Assembly (NCBI GenBank): GCA_903930435.1 | Contig: CAIYYN010000030.1 | Coordinates: 120,598-184,597, forward strand | DNA: 64,000 nucleotides | DNA from: an uncultured Hyphomicrobiales bacterium | GTDB lineage: Bacteria > Pseudomonadota > Alphaproteobacteria > Rhizobiales > Ancalomicrobiaceae | Reading direction: 5' to 3' | Shown here: positions 1-8,580 of the stretch, piece by piece | Layout: the number at the start of each line of letters is the position of its first letter | Position numbering within the stretch: position 1 is the stretch's first letter | Made by a program: the position numbers and the translations under genes | The notes under the pieces: generated by a model | Database searches by the model: none | The model's input: only the letters and a program-made list of their open reading frames with translations | What the model was told of the DNA's origin: nothing

Positions 1-160
1 CGTCTTCCAGTCGCTCCAACGCCTCCGTGACTTCATCAAGCGACCCAGCCTCCGAGATAATGACACCATCAAACATGGTCTCAAGTGTCTGCCGAAGGGC
101 GCCTCGGAAGAGCGGATGATCATCGGCAATCACAAACTGGTAGCGAGCGGGATTCGGCAC
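1..160 (-). CDS. Response regulator, LuxR type (5' part only)
   Basis: The gene runs off the left edge; about 53 N-terminal residues are visible. They contain the receiver-domain opening FVIADDHPLFRGALRQTL, with the paired acidic residues (DD) that bind Mg2+ next to the phospho-acceptor. The phosphorylated Asp and any output domain lie outside the window. Start chosen as GTG at 160 because AAGGAG sits 8 bases upstream; the frame stays open about 40 codons further upstream without a better start. The DDHPLFR signature is typical of NarL/LuxR-type regulators, so a C-terminal HTH is expected but not seen. Confidence 0.8.
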   Translation of the reverse strand, partial: MPNPARYQFVIADDHPLFRGALRQTLETMFDGVIISEAGSLDEVTEALERLED

Positions 161-810
161 CTGAGGGGCTCCTTGAACAACGAGTTTCCTGACCCTGTTT
201 TCTGACAAGTATCGCTGCGCGATTTGTCGCAGACGGGACTTGCTGTCATGCCAGCCGAACAACGGTCAGCATGCGTTATGCCTTCAGTATCAATGGGCTC
301 GTCGCCTTGCGCAAGAGGTAACTCAGCTGTTCAATACGGAGCGACAACATGACTCAGAAAAGCACAGGGGCGACCCGAACACCCGTCTAGCCTACTATTA
401 AGCTGAAAATGGTTCTATTTTAACTGATTTTGAGTTGATAATTGAGAGCAAAATGCGTATTTGTAACAATCATCGTTCAGTATAGACGAAGTGATTATGT
501 GTCGTTTGCCTGCCATCGAGGAGCTTGATCTCGTTTCGAATAATGTTTGTACAGACAAGGTTGTGTCACAATGTTGGTGTGAGTTGACCGAAGTTCGAAG
601 CGTCGAGATCGGGTGTTTTGACCTTCGGTCCTTTGGCGGCACGCATTCTGGAATACGTCACATCCCCTTAGGGAACGTATCAAGCCAGATTGCATCTGTT
701 TCACGCTTCAGTCATCTTCTGTGGTATTGGGACATCTGATACAATTGGATAAAGAGGTTGTCCCGCTATTACAGCAGCACCTTTGTTCGCATTGCGGCCA
801 GGATCTGACG
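161..810. other. Intergenic region, no gene recognised
   Basis: About 650 bases between the response regulator and the first FHA gene. The part around 400-490 is AT-rich and may hold promoters for the divergent genes, but I cannot name -35/-10 elements with confidence. Short open frames here (for example 491-739) lack a ribosome site and recognisable protein sequence. Confidence 0.5.
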
Positions 811-1335
811 ATGTTCGACTGGATAAGTTCGGGGGGGTTTCAAATAGGCCTCCTCGTTATCATTGTTCTCGCCGTTGCGGGTGGTATCGGCGTAACGGCG
901 TTGCGTCATCGTTTGACGAACAAACCAGTGGCTGGTGATGCCAAGCTTGCCCCGCCGACACCTGCTCGCAATCAGCAACGAGCCTCATTGGAACTCGGGA
1001 CAGAGGCTGACCCCGCCCCCTCCGCGCTCGCGTTGCTGGAATTTGACGAGGATCCGCGGGTTGTGGCGGTTGCTTTGCCCAGGGTCGTGATTGGCCGGCA
1101 CTCCGATGACGACATTCGAATTCGTGACGTGACCGTGTCCCGCCATCATGCCCTGCTGGAGCTTGATGCCACGGGCAATTTTGCCATACACAATCAGACA
1201 GCCGGGCGTGAAGAACCAAACCAGTTGCTTGTGAACGGGGTTTACCGGGAGCACTCGATCCTGGCGGACGGTGATCTCGTGACGCTGGGCGGCGTCACGT
1301 TCCGGTTCCGTCGTCAAATTCGCAAAGTCGCTTGA
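811..1335 (+). CDS. Membrane-anchored FHA-domain protein
   Basis: A 174-residue protein with one N-terminal transmembrane segment (about residues 9-31, GLLVIIVLAVAGGIG), a low-complexity linker and a C-terminal forkhead-associated domain (about 75-170). FHA hallmarks are visible: VIGRHSDDDI (the GR of strand 3), VSRHHA (the S..H phosphothreonine-binding loop) and LLVNG near the end. FHA domains bind phosphothreonine peptides, so it probably reads out a Ser/Thr kinase; no kinase lies in the window. ATG 811 is preceded by AGGA at a good distance. The frame extends to a GTG at 721 and would then include a CSHC motif, but that start has no ribosome site. A second FHA gene follows after 9 bases. 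Confidence 0.8.
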   Translation: MFDWISSGGFQIGLLVIIVLAVAGGIGVTALRHRLTNKPVAGDAKLAPPTPARNQQRASLELGTEADPAPSALALLEFDEDPRVVAVALPRVVIGRHSDDDIRIRDVTVSRHHALLELDATGNFAIHNQTAGREEPNQLLVNGVYREHSILADGDLVTLGGVTFRFRRQIRKVA

Positions 1336-1344
1336 GGAGTGAGC

Positions 1345-1788
1345 ATGTCAGGCAAGGATGGCAGCGATGATCACACTGAAATTGTGCGCCATGTAAAGGT
1401 CGCTGAGCCCGATCGTCAGGCTGCAGACATGGATGATTTGCCAACCTATTTCATCACGGCCGCATCGAAGGACCCGGTTGCGCGCCTGGTGATTGTCGGC
1501 GGGCCTGGTGCTGGCAATGTCAGGCCCGTGTTTGCCGGGACGAACTCGGTCGGTCGCGAGACGACCAACCGGATCGTGCTGGATTTCGGTGATGACACAA
1601 TTTCGCGCAAACAACACGCCGTGATCGTTGTTGATCCAAAGACCGGCACCATGGACATTCGCGACGGTGGCAAAATCAACCCGATTGTTGTCAATGGCAA
1701 AGTCATAACGAGCCAGGCGCCCATCAAGGTCGGCGATACCATCGAGTTGGGAACAACGACGTTGCTGCTGCAGTCTGTGGCACCTTAA
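1345..1788 (+). CDS. Soluble FHA-domain protein
   Basis: A 147-residue protein without membrane segments. The FHA domain covers about residues 45-145, with SVGRETTNRIVL, ISRKQHAVI (S..H) and VVNGK visible. ATG 1345 is preferred over GTG 1339 because GGAG lies 5 bases before it, overlapping the end of the upstream FHA gene; the two are surely co-translated. A membrane-bound and a soluble phosphothreonine reader made from one transcript suggests a small phospho-signalling unit. Its TAA stop overlaps the TAA stop of the convergent antiporter in the four bases TTAA. Confidence 0.82.
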   Translation: MSGKDGSDDHTEIVRHVKVAEPDRQAADMDDLPTYFITAASKDPVARLVIVGGPGAGNVRPVFAGTNSVGRETTNRIVLDFGDDTISRKQHAVIVVDPKTGTMDIRDGGKINPIVVNGKVITSQAPIKVGDTIELGTTTLLLQSVAP

Positions 1789-3062
1789 TCGGTCGCCTTT
1801 CCAGGAGCCAGAAATCCCAACCTGGAACCAAATCCGGCGATCATCAGGTTGCAGATGGGCATTGTCAGCGCTGTCGAGACAGCCGTCATGACAACGAGTC
1901 CGGAGAAGGCGGGTAGACTGAACACACCGCGATCGGTAAATGCCGAAACAACAACAAGGCCCATCAAGCCCTTGGTTTGGATCAGGACACCGAGCATTAC
2001 GCCAAAGGACCAGTTTTCACCCGTGACGCGTGCCGCTATCGCAGACGAGAGTATTCGTGCTCCGAGCGCTGCGGCGAGGGCGAGTACAAAGACGGTCCAG
2101 ACCATGTGATCGGACAGGCTGAACGATGTCTTCAGGCCGACGCTCAGGAAAAAGAACGGCATGAGCACGAGCGCTGTCGGCATGTCCAGACGATCCGCCG
2201 CCAGATGCCTGACACGCTCTGGCAGGAAAACGCCAACTATGAATGCGCCGAGCATATGATGCAGGCCAAATGTCAAGGTCGCGGCTGATACCCCGAAAAC
2301 CAGGATTGTCACCGCACTCATGATCACGCGCTCTGGCGCACCGCGATCAACGAGCCGTTCAAGGACGGGACCTGCGGCAAAGCGCACGAAGAGAACGGCG
2401 GTGACACCGGAGGCAATTGCCCACAGGGTTGCTTCGCTGCCGTCCCAGCGCTTGGTCGCGAACGGCAGGACAACCGCGATGCCGCCCCACAAAAGCACTT
2501 CGTTCATACCGCCAGCCGCGATCGCAACGCCGCCGATACGGGACCGTATGAGGCCCATTTCGCGCGCGATTGCCGACACGACGGGGATGGCCGACGCTGC
2601 CACGACAAGCCCGAACGCGATGACAAACAGTCCCTGCCCCGTCCCCCCAATCACTTGTGGATAGGCACTGGCGACAAGATACCCGACGCCCGAGCCCATC
2701 GCCAAAGTCGCGAAAAATCCGAAGAATCCAACAGCCACGACGGTCGGGCCGCCATCGGCTATCTGGTCGATATCAGCTTCAGTGCCCGCCTTGAAACCAA
2801 AGAGAATCACCGCAACAGCAGCAATCGCATTGACGCCGCCCAGCAGCTGATTGGAAAACAGCATCGAATAGGCATCGGGCATCATCACCCCGAAGAGCGA
2901 TGGTCCCAGCAGGATGCCGGCAAAAATCTGAACAGCTGCCAATGGAAAAAACCGCCCGAGCGACGCCACGTACCAGATGACAAACGGCACGAACAGCACC
3001 ACCGTCCCCTGGATCAGCAGGACGGCGGTCGGATCGAGATGCGAAGTGATGACGTTCAACAT
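1785..3062 (-). CDS. Cation:proton antiporter, CPA2 (Kef/NapA-like) family
   Basis: About 425 residues, almost entirely hydrophobic, with roughly 12 predicted membrane helices, ending shortly after the last one. The N-terminal part carries FAGILLGPSLFG, the typical LGP turn of Na+/H+ exchanger family transporters, and there is a repeated Gly/Ala-rich helix pattern. No RCK/TrkA-N nucleotide-binding domain is fused, so it is the short form. Likely exchanges Na+ or K+ for H+ across the inner membrane; the ion cannot be read from the sequence. Start uncertain: ATG 3062 sits just before the first helix, GTG 3107 would add 15 residues. Confidence 0.82.
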   Translation of the reverse strand: MLNVITSHLDPTAVLLIQGTVVLFVPFVIWYVASLGRFFPLAAVQIFAGILLGPSLFGVMMPDAYSMLFSNQLLGGVNAIAAVAVILFGFKAGTEADIDQIADGGPTVVAVGFFGFFATLAMGSGVGYLVASAYPQVIGGTGQGLFVIAFGLVVAASAIPVVSAIAREMGLIRSRIGGVAIAAGGMNEVLLWGGIAVVLPFATKRWDGSEATLWAIASGVTAVLFVRFAAGPVLERLVDRGAPERVIMSAVTILVFGVSAATLTFGLHHMLGAFIVGVFLPERVRHLAADRLDMPTALVLMPFFFLSVGLKTSFSLSDHMVWTVFVLALAAALGARILSSAIAARVTGENWSFGVMLGVLIQTKGLMGLVVVSAFTDRGVFSLPAFSGLVVMTAVSTALTMPICNLMIAGFGSRLGFLAPGKATD

Positions 3063-3187
3063 TTCCGCTGATACGGTTAGCTGCAGATGTGGTCGCAACG
3101 GTTTCACATCGCACTCGTTCCGTCAACGCAAACGGCGATCCCTGATATCCGGTCGCCGGTCCTAGCCCATTGATAAGGAAGGCCCCC

Positions 3188-4159
3188 ATGTCGTTCTCGC
3201 TTGATCCGGATGTCTTTCGTGCTGACGCGATTGCGCCGGAAACCCTGGCACTCAACGCTGACATCATTGCCAAGCTGGATGCGGCCCCGGATCCCTGGAG
3301 CATCGAGTTGAGCGTGGTCAGGGATCGCCGGGCCCTGGGACTGGGACCCTTTGGGCCTGTGCTGCGCTGCGAGCATGCGGAAATGATTTCGATCAATGGT
3401 CCGCACGGCGAGATTCCCCTGCGGATCATCAGGCCAGCGAGCGGTCCGATCAGGGGCGTGTATTTCCACATTCACGGCGGCGGCTGGGTTCTGGGTGCCT
3501 GCGACCAGCAGGATCCACGACTGGAGCGGATCGCCAACAACTGTGGGCTGGCGGTCGTTTCGGTCGAATACCGTCTCGCCCCCGAGCATCCCTATCCGCA
3601 GGGACCGGATGATTGCGAAGCTGCTGCGCTCTGGCTGGTCAAGGCCGCGCCATCGCTGTTTGGAACATCGCTCCTGACGATCGGCGGCGAGAGCGCGGGC
3701 GCCCATCTGAGCGTGGTCACCCTTTTGCGGCTTCGCGACAAGTACCGACTGACACCCTTCATGGCTGCGAACCTGATTGCGGGCTGCTTTGACCTCGCTT
3801 TGACGCCGAGCGCGAAAGCGTTCGGACTAACGCGCCTGATCCTGTCGACACGGAACATTGAAATGTTTGTCCGGCATTTCCTGGTGCATGGCGGCTCGAC
3901 CAGCGATCCGGACATATCACCCCTCAGGGCAGATTTGACTGGATTGCCACTGGCCCTGTTCTCGGTTGGGACCCGGGATGCCCTGCTCGATGATTCCCTC
4001 TTCATGGCCTCTCGCTGGACGGCGGCTGGCAACACGGCGGAGCTGGCCGTCTATCCCGGCGGCTGCCACGTCTTCCAGCAGTTTGATTTTCCGTTGGCAG
4101 AAGAGAGCTTGCAGCGGATTGACCAGTTCCTGATCGGTACGACGGGGTGCATGGCGTGA
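3188..4159 (+). CDS. Alpha/beta hydrolase, hormone-sensitive-lipase family esterase
   Basis: A 323-residue alpha/beta hydrolase. The oxyanion-hole motif HGGGW is at about residues 96-100, the nucleophile elbow GGESAGAH has Ser at about 169, the acid is probably the Asp in GTRDALLDD and the His is in GGCHVF near the C-terminus: the full catalytic set of the family IV (HSL) esterases. It likely hydrolyses short-chain carboxylic esters in the cytoplasm. Start ATG 3188 follows AAGGAAGG. The next gene overlaps its stop by 4 bases, so esterase and thioesterase are probably translated together. Confidence 0.88.
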   Translation: MSFSLDPDVFRADAIAPETLALNADIIAKLDAAPDPWSIELSVVRDRRALGLGPFGPVLRCEHAEMISINGPHGEIPLRIIRPASGPIRGVYFHIHGGGWVLGACDQQDPRLERIANNCGLAVVSVEYRLAPEHPYPQGPDDCEAAALWLVKAAPSLFGTSLLTIGGESAGAHLSVVTLLRLRDKYRLTPFMAANLIAGCFDLALTPSAKAFGLTRLILSTRNIEMFVRHFLVHGGSTSDPDISPLRADLTGLPLALFSVGTRDALLDDSLFMASRWTAAGNTAELAVYPGGCHVFQQFDFPLAEESLQRIDQFLIGTTGCMA

Positions 4160-5070
4160 GCACTACAATGAGTTCGGAATTCAGCGGCGAGATTTCACAT
4201 CGCGGCATCGTCAACACGCCTGAATGCGACGAAAACGGGCATATGAACGTCCAGTTTTATTGGGCGCGCTTCGCGAATGCGGACGCCCAGTTCCGGCTCA
4301 TTCAGGGACTCGACGATGTTGCGGAAACCGATTTTAAACGCATCAGCCGTCATGTCCGCTATCACGCGGAACTGCATGGGGCACATGGTCTCCATATCCT
4401 GTCCCGCTTTGCCATTGATCACACTGATCGTCTCCATGTCCTGCACCAGATGATCGCCTCAGATCGGGCTGTCGTCTCGGCAACTGCCCTTGACAGGATC
4501 AGCCTGTCACCAACGCTTGAAGCCGCTATCCGGGCACGCGTTCCGCTTGAGATGATCCCGGCGAACGCCTTGCCCCGCAGTCTCACACGCCCGGACTCAT
4601 TATTTCCCCAGTCTGAAGCCGATTGGGTCGCCAATGGTGCCTCCCTGACCTGCCGGGCCATGATCGAACCGCAACTGACGGATCGGAACGGGAACCTGTC
4701 GGATCGGGGCTTCGTCGGCCTGAGTGTCGAGGCTGCACCTGCGACCTGGTCCCTCGGCGGCTTTCAACAAGATGCTCTCGCCGAGCGCGGACTGGGACGG
4801 GTTGCGCTGGAAAAACGGCTCGTCATCCATCAGCGCCCCAAATCTGGCGACCTCGTCCACATCCGGTCGCGCATTGTGGCTGCTGAACGGGTTACCTTTT
4901 CCGCCCGCCATCATTACTACGACAGCCGGACAGGGTTGTTCTTTGCGAGCGTGGACGTAACTCTTCTGCCGATGGATCTCACGCTGCGCAAGGGCGTCGC
5001 CTTGCCCGATGATGTACGGTCCCGCATGCAGGAGCTTGCAAGAGGGTTAACAGGCTCAAATCCCGACTAA
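4156..5070 (+). CDS. Acyl-CoA thioesterase-like double-hotdog protein
   Basis: About 304 residues. The N-terminal half carries the 4HBT-type hotdog signature CDENGHMNVQFYWARF (Asp plus GHMN), and the second half (about 150-290) looks like a second, more diverged hotdog fold. Such proteins hydrolyse acyl-CoA thioesters; the substrate is unknown. GTG 4156 overlaps the esterase stop as GTGA and has GGGG 8 bases before it; ATG 4168 is an alternative. Coupling to an esterase points to turnover of an ester or acyl compound, which is inference only. Confidence 0.72.
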   Translation: MSTTMSSEFSGEISHRGIVNTPECDENGHMNVQFYWARFANADAQFRLIQGLDDVAETDFKRISRHVRYHAELHGAHGLHILSRFAIDHTDRLHVLHQMIASDRAVVSATALDRISLSPTLEAAIRARVPLEMIPANALPRSLTRPDSLFPQSEADWVANGASLTCRAMIEPQLTDRNGNLSDRGFVGLSVEAAPATWSLGGFQQDALAERGLGRVALEKRLVIHQRPKSGDLVHIRSRIVAAERVTFSARHHYYDSRTGLFFASVDVTLLPMDLTLRKGVALPDDVRSRMQELARGLTGSNPD

Positions 5071-5338
5071 CCGCAAGGCATTGCCCCCAAAGCCAGCCGT
5101 TTCTGCTGCGATCTGGCTGGAATTGCTCCACAGTCGCGGCTCGAATTGTCACCTTATCGCCGTAAATTCGCGGCAGATGAAGAGTGAATGTGTTGCACCC
5201 CATTGAATGACGCCTGTCAGCCAGCTATGACGTCGCGCATATTGGTGACGGTGTCAGCCTGATATGCCGCGACGAATTGACGGGTACCTCGTCATCGCGA
5301 ACGCTGAAATGTCGATCGATCGGTCGGGAAGGACGAAC

Positions 5339-5968
5339 ATGGAACGCATCAAGGGTCTTGCCAAGCGCGTGATTGTAATGATCGCAACGGCGATGATGAC
5401 TGTGCCTGGTATGGCCGTCGGGTCTGCTCTCGCATCGGATTCCCCGACCGAGAAATGGATCAAGCTGTGCCGTAAGGACGAACAGCTCAAGAAGGAAGTT
5501 TGCCAGACCTTGATGGAGCTGCGCACACCCGATGGTCAATTCCTGGCACGTTTTATGGTTTTTGAATTGGCCGGTGAGGCCCGACGCAAAGCACGTATCA
5601 TCCTGCCGACCGGTATGCTGCTGTCGCCCGGCTTGAAAATTCAGGTGGACCAGAACAAGGCGGAAGACGCAAAATACTTCTATTGCGCTCCAGATGGGTG
5701 TATTTCTGAATTGCTGATCACAGATGCCATGTTTGCCGATATGAAGAAGGGCAAGGTGCTCTCTGTCGGTGCTCAGGGTCAGGCGTCCAATCCGGTCAGT
5801 TTCAATTTCTCGCTTGATACCTTCAAGTCCTCCAATGAAGGCAAGCCGCTCGATGAAGCTGAAATCCAGAAGCTCAACAAGCAGATTGAGGAAGAGATTA
5901 TTTCCAAGCGGAAATCGCTTGAGGAACAGCTGAAAGACGCTCAGCACAAGGCACAACAGAGCGAATAA
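5339..5968 (+). CDS. Invasion-associated locus B (IalB)-like secreted protein
   Basis: A 209-residue protein with an N-terminal signal peptide (cleavage probably after GSALA, about residue 33). Four Cys in two pairs (LCRKDEQLKKEVC and YFYCAPDGC), a LPTGMLLSPGLKIQVD strand block and a GxxVSFNFSLDTF ending match the IalB family, widespread in Hyphomicrobiales. A basic, acidic coiled tail (about 170-209) extends past the core domain. The family is named for Bartonella, but most members are in free-living bacteria, so no virulence role is implied. ATG 5339 follows GGAAGGA. A strong terminator follows. Confidence 0.85.
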   Translation: MERIKGLAKRVIVMIATAMMTVPGMAVGSALASDSPTEKWIKLCRKDEQLKKEVCQTLMELRTPDGQFLARFMVFELAGEARRKARIILPTGMLLSPGLKIQVDQNKAEDAKYFYCAPDGCISELLITDAMFADMKKGKVLSVGAQGQASNPVSFNFSLDTFKSSNEGKPLDEAEIQKLNKQIEEEIISKRKSLEEQLKDAQHKAQQSE

Positions 5969-5994
5969 GTCGGTTCCGGCCTGATGTTTGGTTG

Positions 5995-6033
5995 AAAAAA
6001 GCGCGAGATCCGGTTTGGAACTCGCGCTTTTTT
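5995..6033. terminator. Bidirectional rho-independent terminator
   Basis: Perfect 7-bp GC-rich stem (GCGCGAG 6001-6007 with CTCGCGC 6021-6027), flanked by A6 on the left and T6 on the right, so it can end transcription from the IalB-like gene on + and the dehydratase gene on -. Confidence 0.9.
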
Positions 6034-6078
6034 GATGCATCGACGTATTCGAGCTATGACACTGTGGCCTCGCGGCGA

Positions 6079-7611
6079 TTACATCGTTGCACCGATCTGC
6101 CAGGGAACGAATTCATTGTCGCCATAGCCGAGCAGTTCCGACTTGGACCGTTCACCCGAAGCAATCCGTAACAGAAGATCAAAGATTTCCTTGCCCTTCT
6201 CTTCGATTGAGATCCCGTCGAGCACGTCGCCACAATTGACGTCCATGTCTTCGACCATCCGCTTGTACATTTCGGTATTGGTCGCCAGCTTGATCGACGG
6301 CGTCGGCTTGCACCCATAGGCTGACCCGCGCCCGGTCGTAAATGCGAGCAGATTGGCCCCGCCGGCGACTTGGCCGGTTGCCGAAACAGGATCGTAGCCG
6401 GGCGTATCCATGAACACGAACCCTTTGGCGGTCACCTTCTCGGCGTACTCATAAACAGCGCGCAAGGTGGTCGTCCCACCCTTGGCCGCCGCGCCAAGCG
6501 ACTTCTCGAGAATGGTCGTCAGCCCGCCCGCCTTGTTGCCGGGTGACGGGTTGTTGTCCATCGAACCGCCGTGCTTGTCGCAATAGGCTTCCCACCAGCG
6601 TATCCGCTCGATGAGTTTTTCACCAACGGCCGGTGATGCCGCGCGCCGTGTCAAAAGATGCTCGGCACCGTAGATTTCAGAGGTCTCCGACAGGATTGCG
6701 GTGCCGCCATGCCGAACAAGTTCATCGACTGCCGCGCCAAGCGCCGGATTGGCCGTGATACCTGAATAGCCGTCCGATCCGCCGCATTGCAGGGCGAGCA
6801 TCAATTCCGAAGCAGGCATCGTTTCGCGCTTCGCCCGTGCCGCAATCGGTAGCATTGATTTCAGCCGCTCGACGCCTTCCTCGATTGTCTTGCGGGTGCC
6901 GCCTGAGTCCTGGATGGTCATCGTTTGAAAATGATCACCTTCCACGATGTTATATTCCGATTTCATGCGTCCGATCTGGAACACTTCGCAGCCCAACCCG
7001 ACCAACAGAACCGCTGCGACATTCGGATTGGTCGCATAGCCCCATTGGGTCCGCTTCAGGACTTCGAATCCCTCGCCCGAACCGGCCATCCCGCAGCCCG
7101 TGCCATGCACGAATGGCACCACCCCATCGATCGTGGGATGATCCGCAAGCACGCCTGACCGATTGATCGCTTCGGCCATGAATCGGGCGACGGACGCCGA
7201 ACAATTCACGCTTGAGAGAATCGCAATGTAATTCCGGGTCCCGACAGATCCGTTCGGGCGACGGAAGCCCTCGAAAGTTGCCTGACGCTCAACCGGCAGG
7301 ATGAATTCGTCGCGCGCCTCGGTCGCATAGGCGTAATCGCGCTCGAAGGCGTGAAACTGGCAATTATGCGTGTGAATGTGATCGCCTGGCTGAATGTCTT
7401 CGGCTGCAAATCCGATGATCTGGCCGAACTTGCGAATCGGAGCGCCAGCGGCAATCGCTTCCGTCGACATCTTGTGCCCGCGCGGGATCCGCTTGATCGC
7501 CATCACGCCGCCGGGTGCCGGACGGCCTGCGTCAAGACCGTCCACGGCAACGACAACATTATCCACTGCATTCAGGCGCAAAATACGAGGTTGGTTCGGG
7601 GTAACAGTCAT
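6079..7611 (-). CDS. UxaA/GarD-family sugar-acid dehydratase
   Basis: A 510-residue altronate/galactarate dehydratase-type enzyme: an N-terminal SAF-like domain (about 1-100, with HNCQFHAF) and the large C-terminal GarD-like domain, with conserved Cys/His such as GCGMAGSGEG, GLGCEVFQIG, LQCGGSDGYSG and YGCKPTPSIK. Family members remove water from aldonic or aldaric acids, usually Fe2+-dependent. By name it is closest to altronate dehydratase, but its divergence from a regulator followed by fucose-type enzymes suggests L-fuconate or a similar 6-deoxyaldonate as substrate (inference). ATG 7611 has AAGGAAA upstream; the frame extends 21 codons further without support. Confidence 0.85.
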   Translation of the reverse strand: MTVTPNQPRILRLNAVDNVVVAVDGLDAGRPAPGGVMAIKRIPRGHKMSTEAIAAGAPIRKFGQIIGFAAEDIQPGDHIHTHNCQFHAFERDYAYATEARDEFILPVERQATFEGFRRPNGSVGTRNYIAILSSVNCSASVARFMAEAINRSGVLADHPTIDGVVPFVHGTGCGMAGSGEGFEVLKRTQWGYATNPNVAAVLLVGLGCEVFQIGRMKSEYNIVEGDHFQTMTIQDSGGTRKTIEEGVERLKSMLPIAARAKRETMPASELMLALQCGGSDGYSGITANPALGAAVDELVRHGGTAILSETSEIYGAEHLLTRRAASPAVGEKLIERIRWWEAYCDKHGGSMDNNPSPGNKAGGLTTILEKSLGAAAKGGTTTLRAVYEYAEKVTAKGFVFMDTPGYDPVSATGQVAGGANLLAFTTGRGSAYGCKPTPSIKLATNTEMYKRMVEDMDVNCGDVLDGISIEEKGKEIFDLLLRIASGERSKSELLGYGDNEFVPWQIGATM

Positions 7612-7774
7612 CTGAGTTTCCTTACATTCCATCGATCGACAAGCGCCAAGGTTGAATATCTCGATCAAAATCATGCGCTTATTACTTGAGCCGGGCCACC
7701 CGAAGCGTCACCTCGCATGCTCTTTCCGACGCAACGGTGGTTGACGTTCTAACACGGTGGACTAACATGCTACA

Positions 7775-8503
7775 ATGCACAGCTTGATCGCAACACAAAA
7801 CGAAACCGATTACGGCTTCCTGAACCGGATGAATCTCCCGGCGCGAGGTGGTACGACGGATCATGTCGCAAATGTTTTGCGCGAGGCGATTGTTGCCTCC
7901 GAGTTGTCTCCCGGGACCCAGATCAACAAGCACACGATCTGCGAACGCCTGGGCGTATCGCGTTTTCCGGTGTCCGAAGCGCTCGCCCGTTTGCAGACCG
8001 AAGGGCTCGTTGAAATCTTGCCGCAGCGGGGCACGCGCGTCACCCGGATTCGAATAGATGATGTCCGCGAGAGCATGTTTATTCGTCGTGCCCTGGAAGC
8101 TGAGGCTGTGCGTGTCCTCGCACAATCCATCAGCGACAACACGATCACGGCTCTCACCCGAAATATGCGCTATCAGCAGGCCGCGCTTGAGGCCGAGGAT
8201 CGGCGCGGGTTCCATGAACTGGATCTCGAATTTCATCAGGTGTTGTTGGATGCACTGGCCTATTCAAGAGTTCGGGCCGTGATTGATGCTGCCCGTTCAA
8301 ATCTGGAACGCGCACGCCGGATCTTGCTGGGCAGTCACCGGTTTCAACAAACCTACATCGAACATATCGCCATTTTTGACGCTCTCGTCGCTCGCGATGG
8401 GATCGAGGCCAGCAGCGCGATGAGCCACCATCTCAATCGCGTGATTGATGAACTCGTTGCCTATTCACGTAATCGGCCAGAGGTCTTTGAGACCAGCAGC
8501 TGA
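7775..8503 (+). CDS. GntR-family transcriptional regulator with FCD domain
   Basis: A 242-residue regulator. A winged-helix GntR domain (about residues 28-95; TICERLGVSRFPVSEALARL, then LVEILPQRGTRVT wing) is followed by an all-helical FCD domain with the metal-ligand pattern DLEFHQVLLDAL, IEHIAIFDAL and MSHHL. FCD regulators sense organic or sugar acids. Divergent from the dehydratase and upstream of the dehydrogenase/mutarotase/lactonase genes, it is the likely local repressor. A possible promoter TTGACG-N16-TAACAT (7741-7768) is only 6 bases before ATG 7775, so translation may begin at ATG 7829. The motif ACGGTGG occurs at 7734 and 7754 and may be an operator half-site. Confidence 0.87.
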   Translation: MHSLIATQNETDYGFLNRMNLPARGGTTDHVANVLREAIVASELSPGTQINKHTICERLGVSRFPVSEALARLQTEGLVEILPQRGTRVTRIRIDDVRESMFIRRALEAEAVRVLAQSISDNTITALTRNMRYQQAALEAEDRRGFHELDLEFHQVLLDALAYSRVRAVIDAARSNLERARRILLGSHRFQQTYIEHIAIFDALVARDGIEASSAMSHHLNRVIDELVAYSRNRPEVFETSS

Positions 8504-8580
8504 ACGGGTCCCGGCGTTGGATCAGCCTTTTCTCCGAACTGACGCGAACGCGTCGATAAAATCCAGTCTGGGAGGTTTCC

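Noticed and set aside
491..739. Short + frame in the first intergenic region
   Set aside because: No ribosome site, no domain, and overlapping frames on both strands of similar length.
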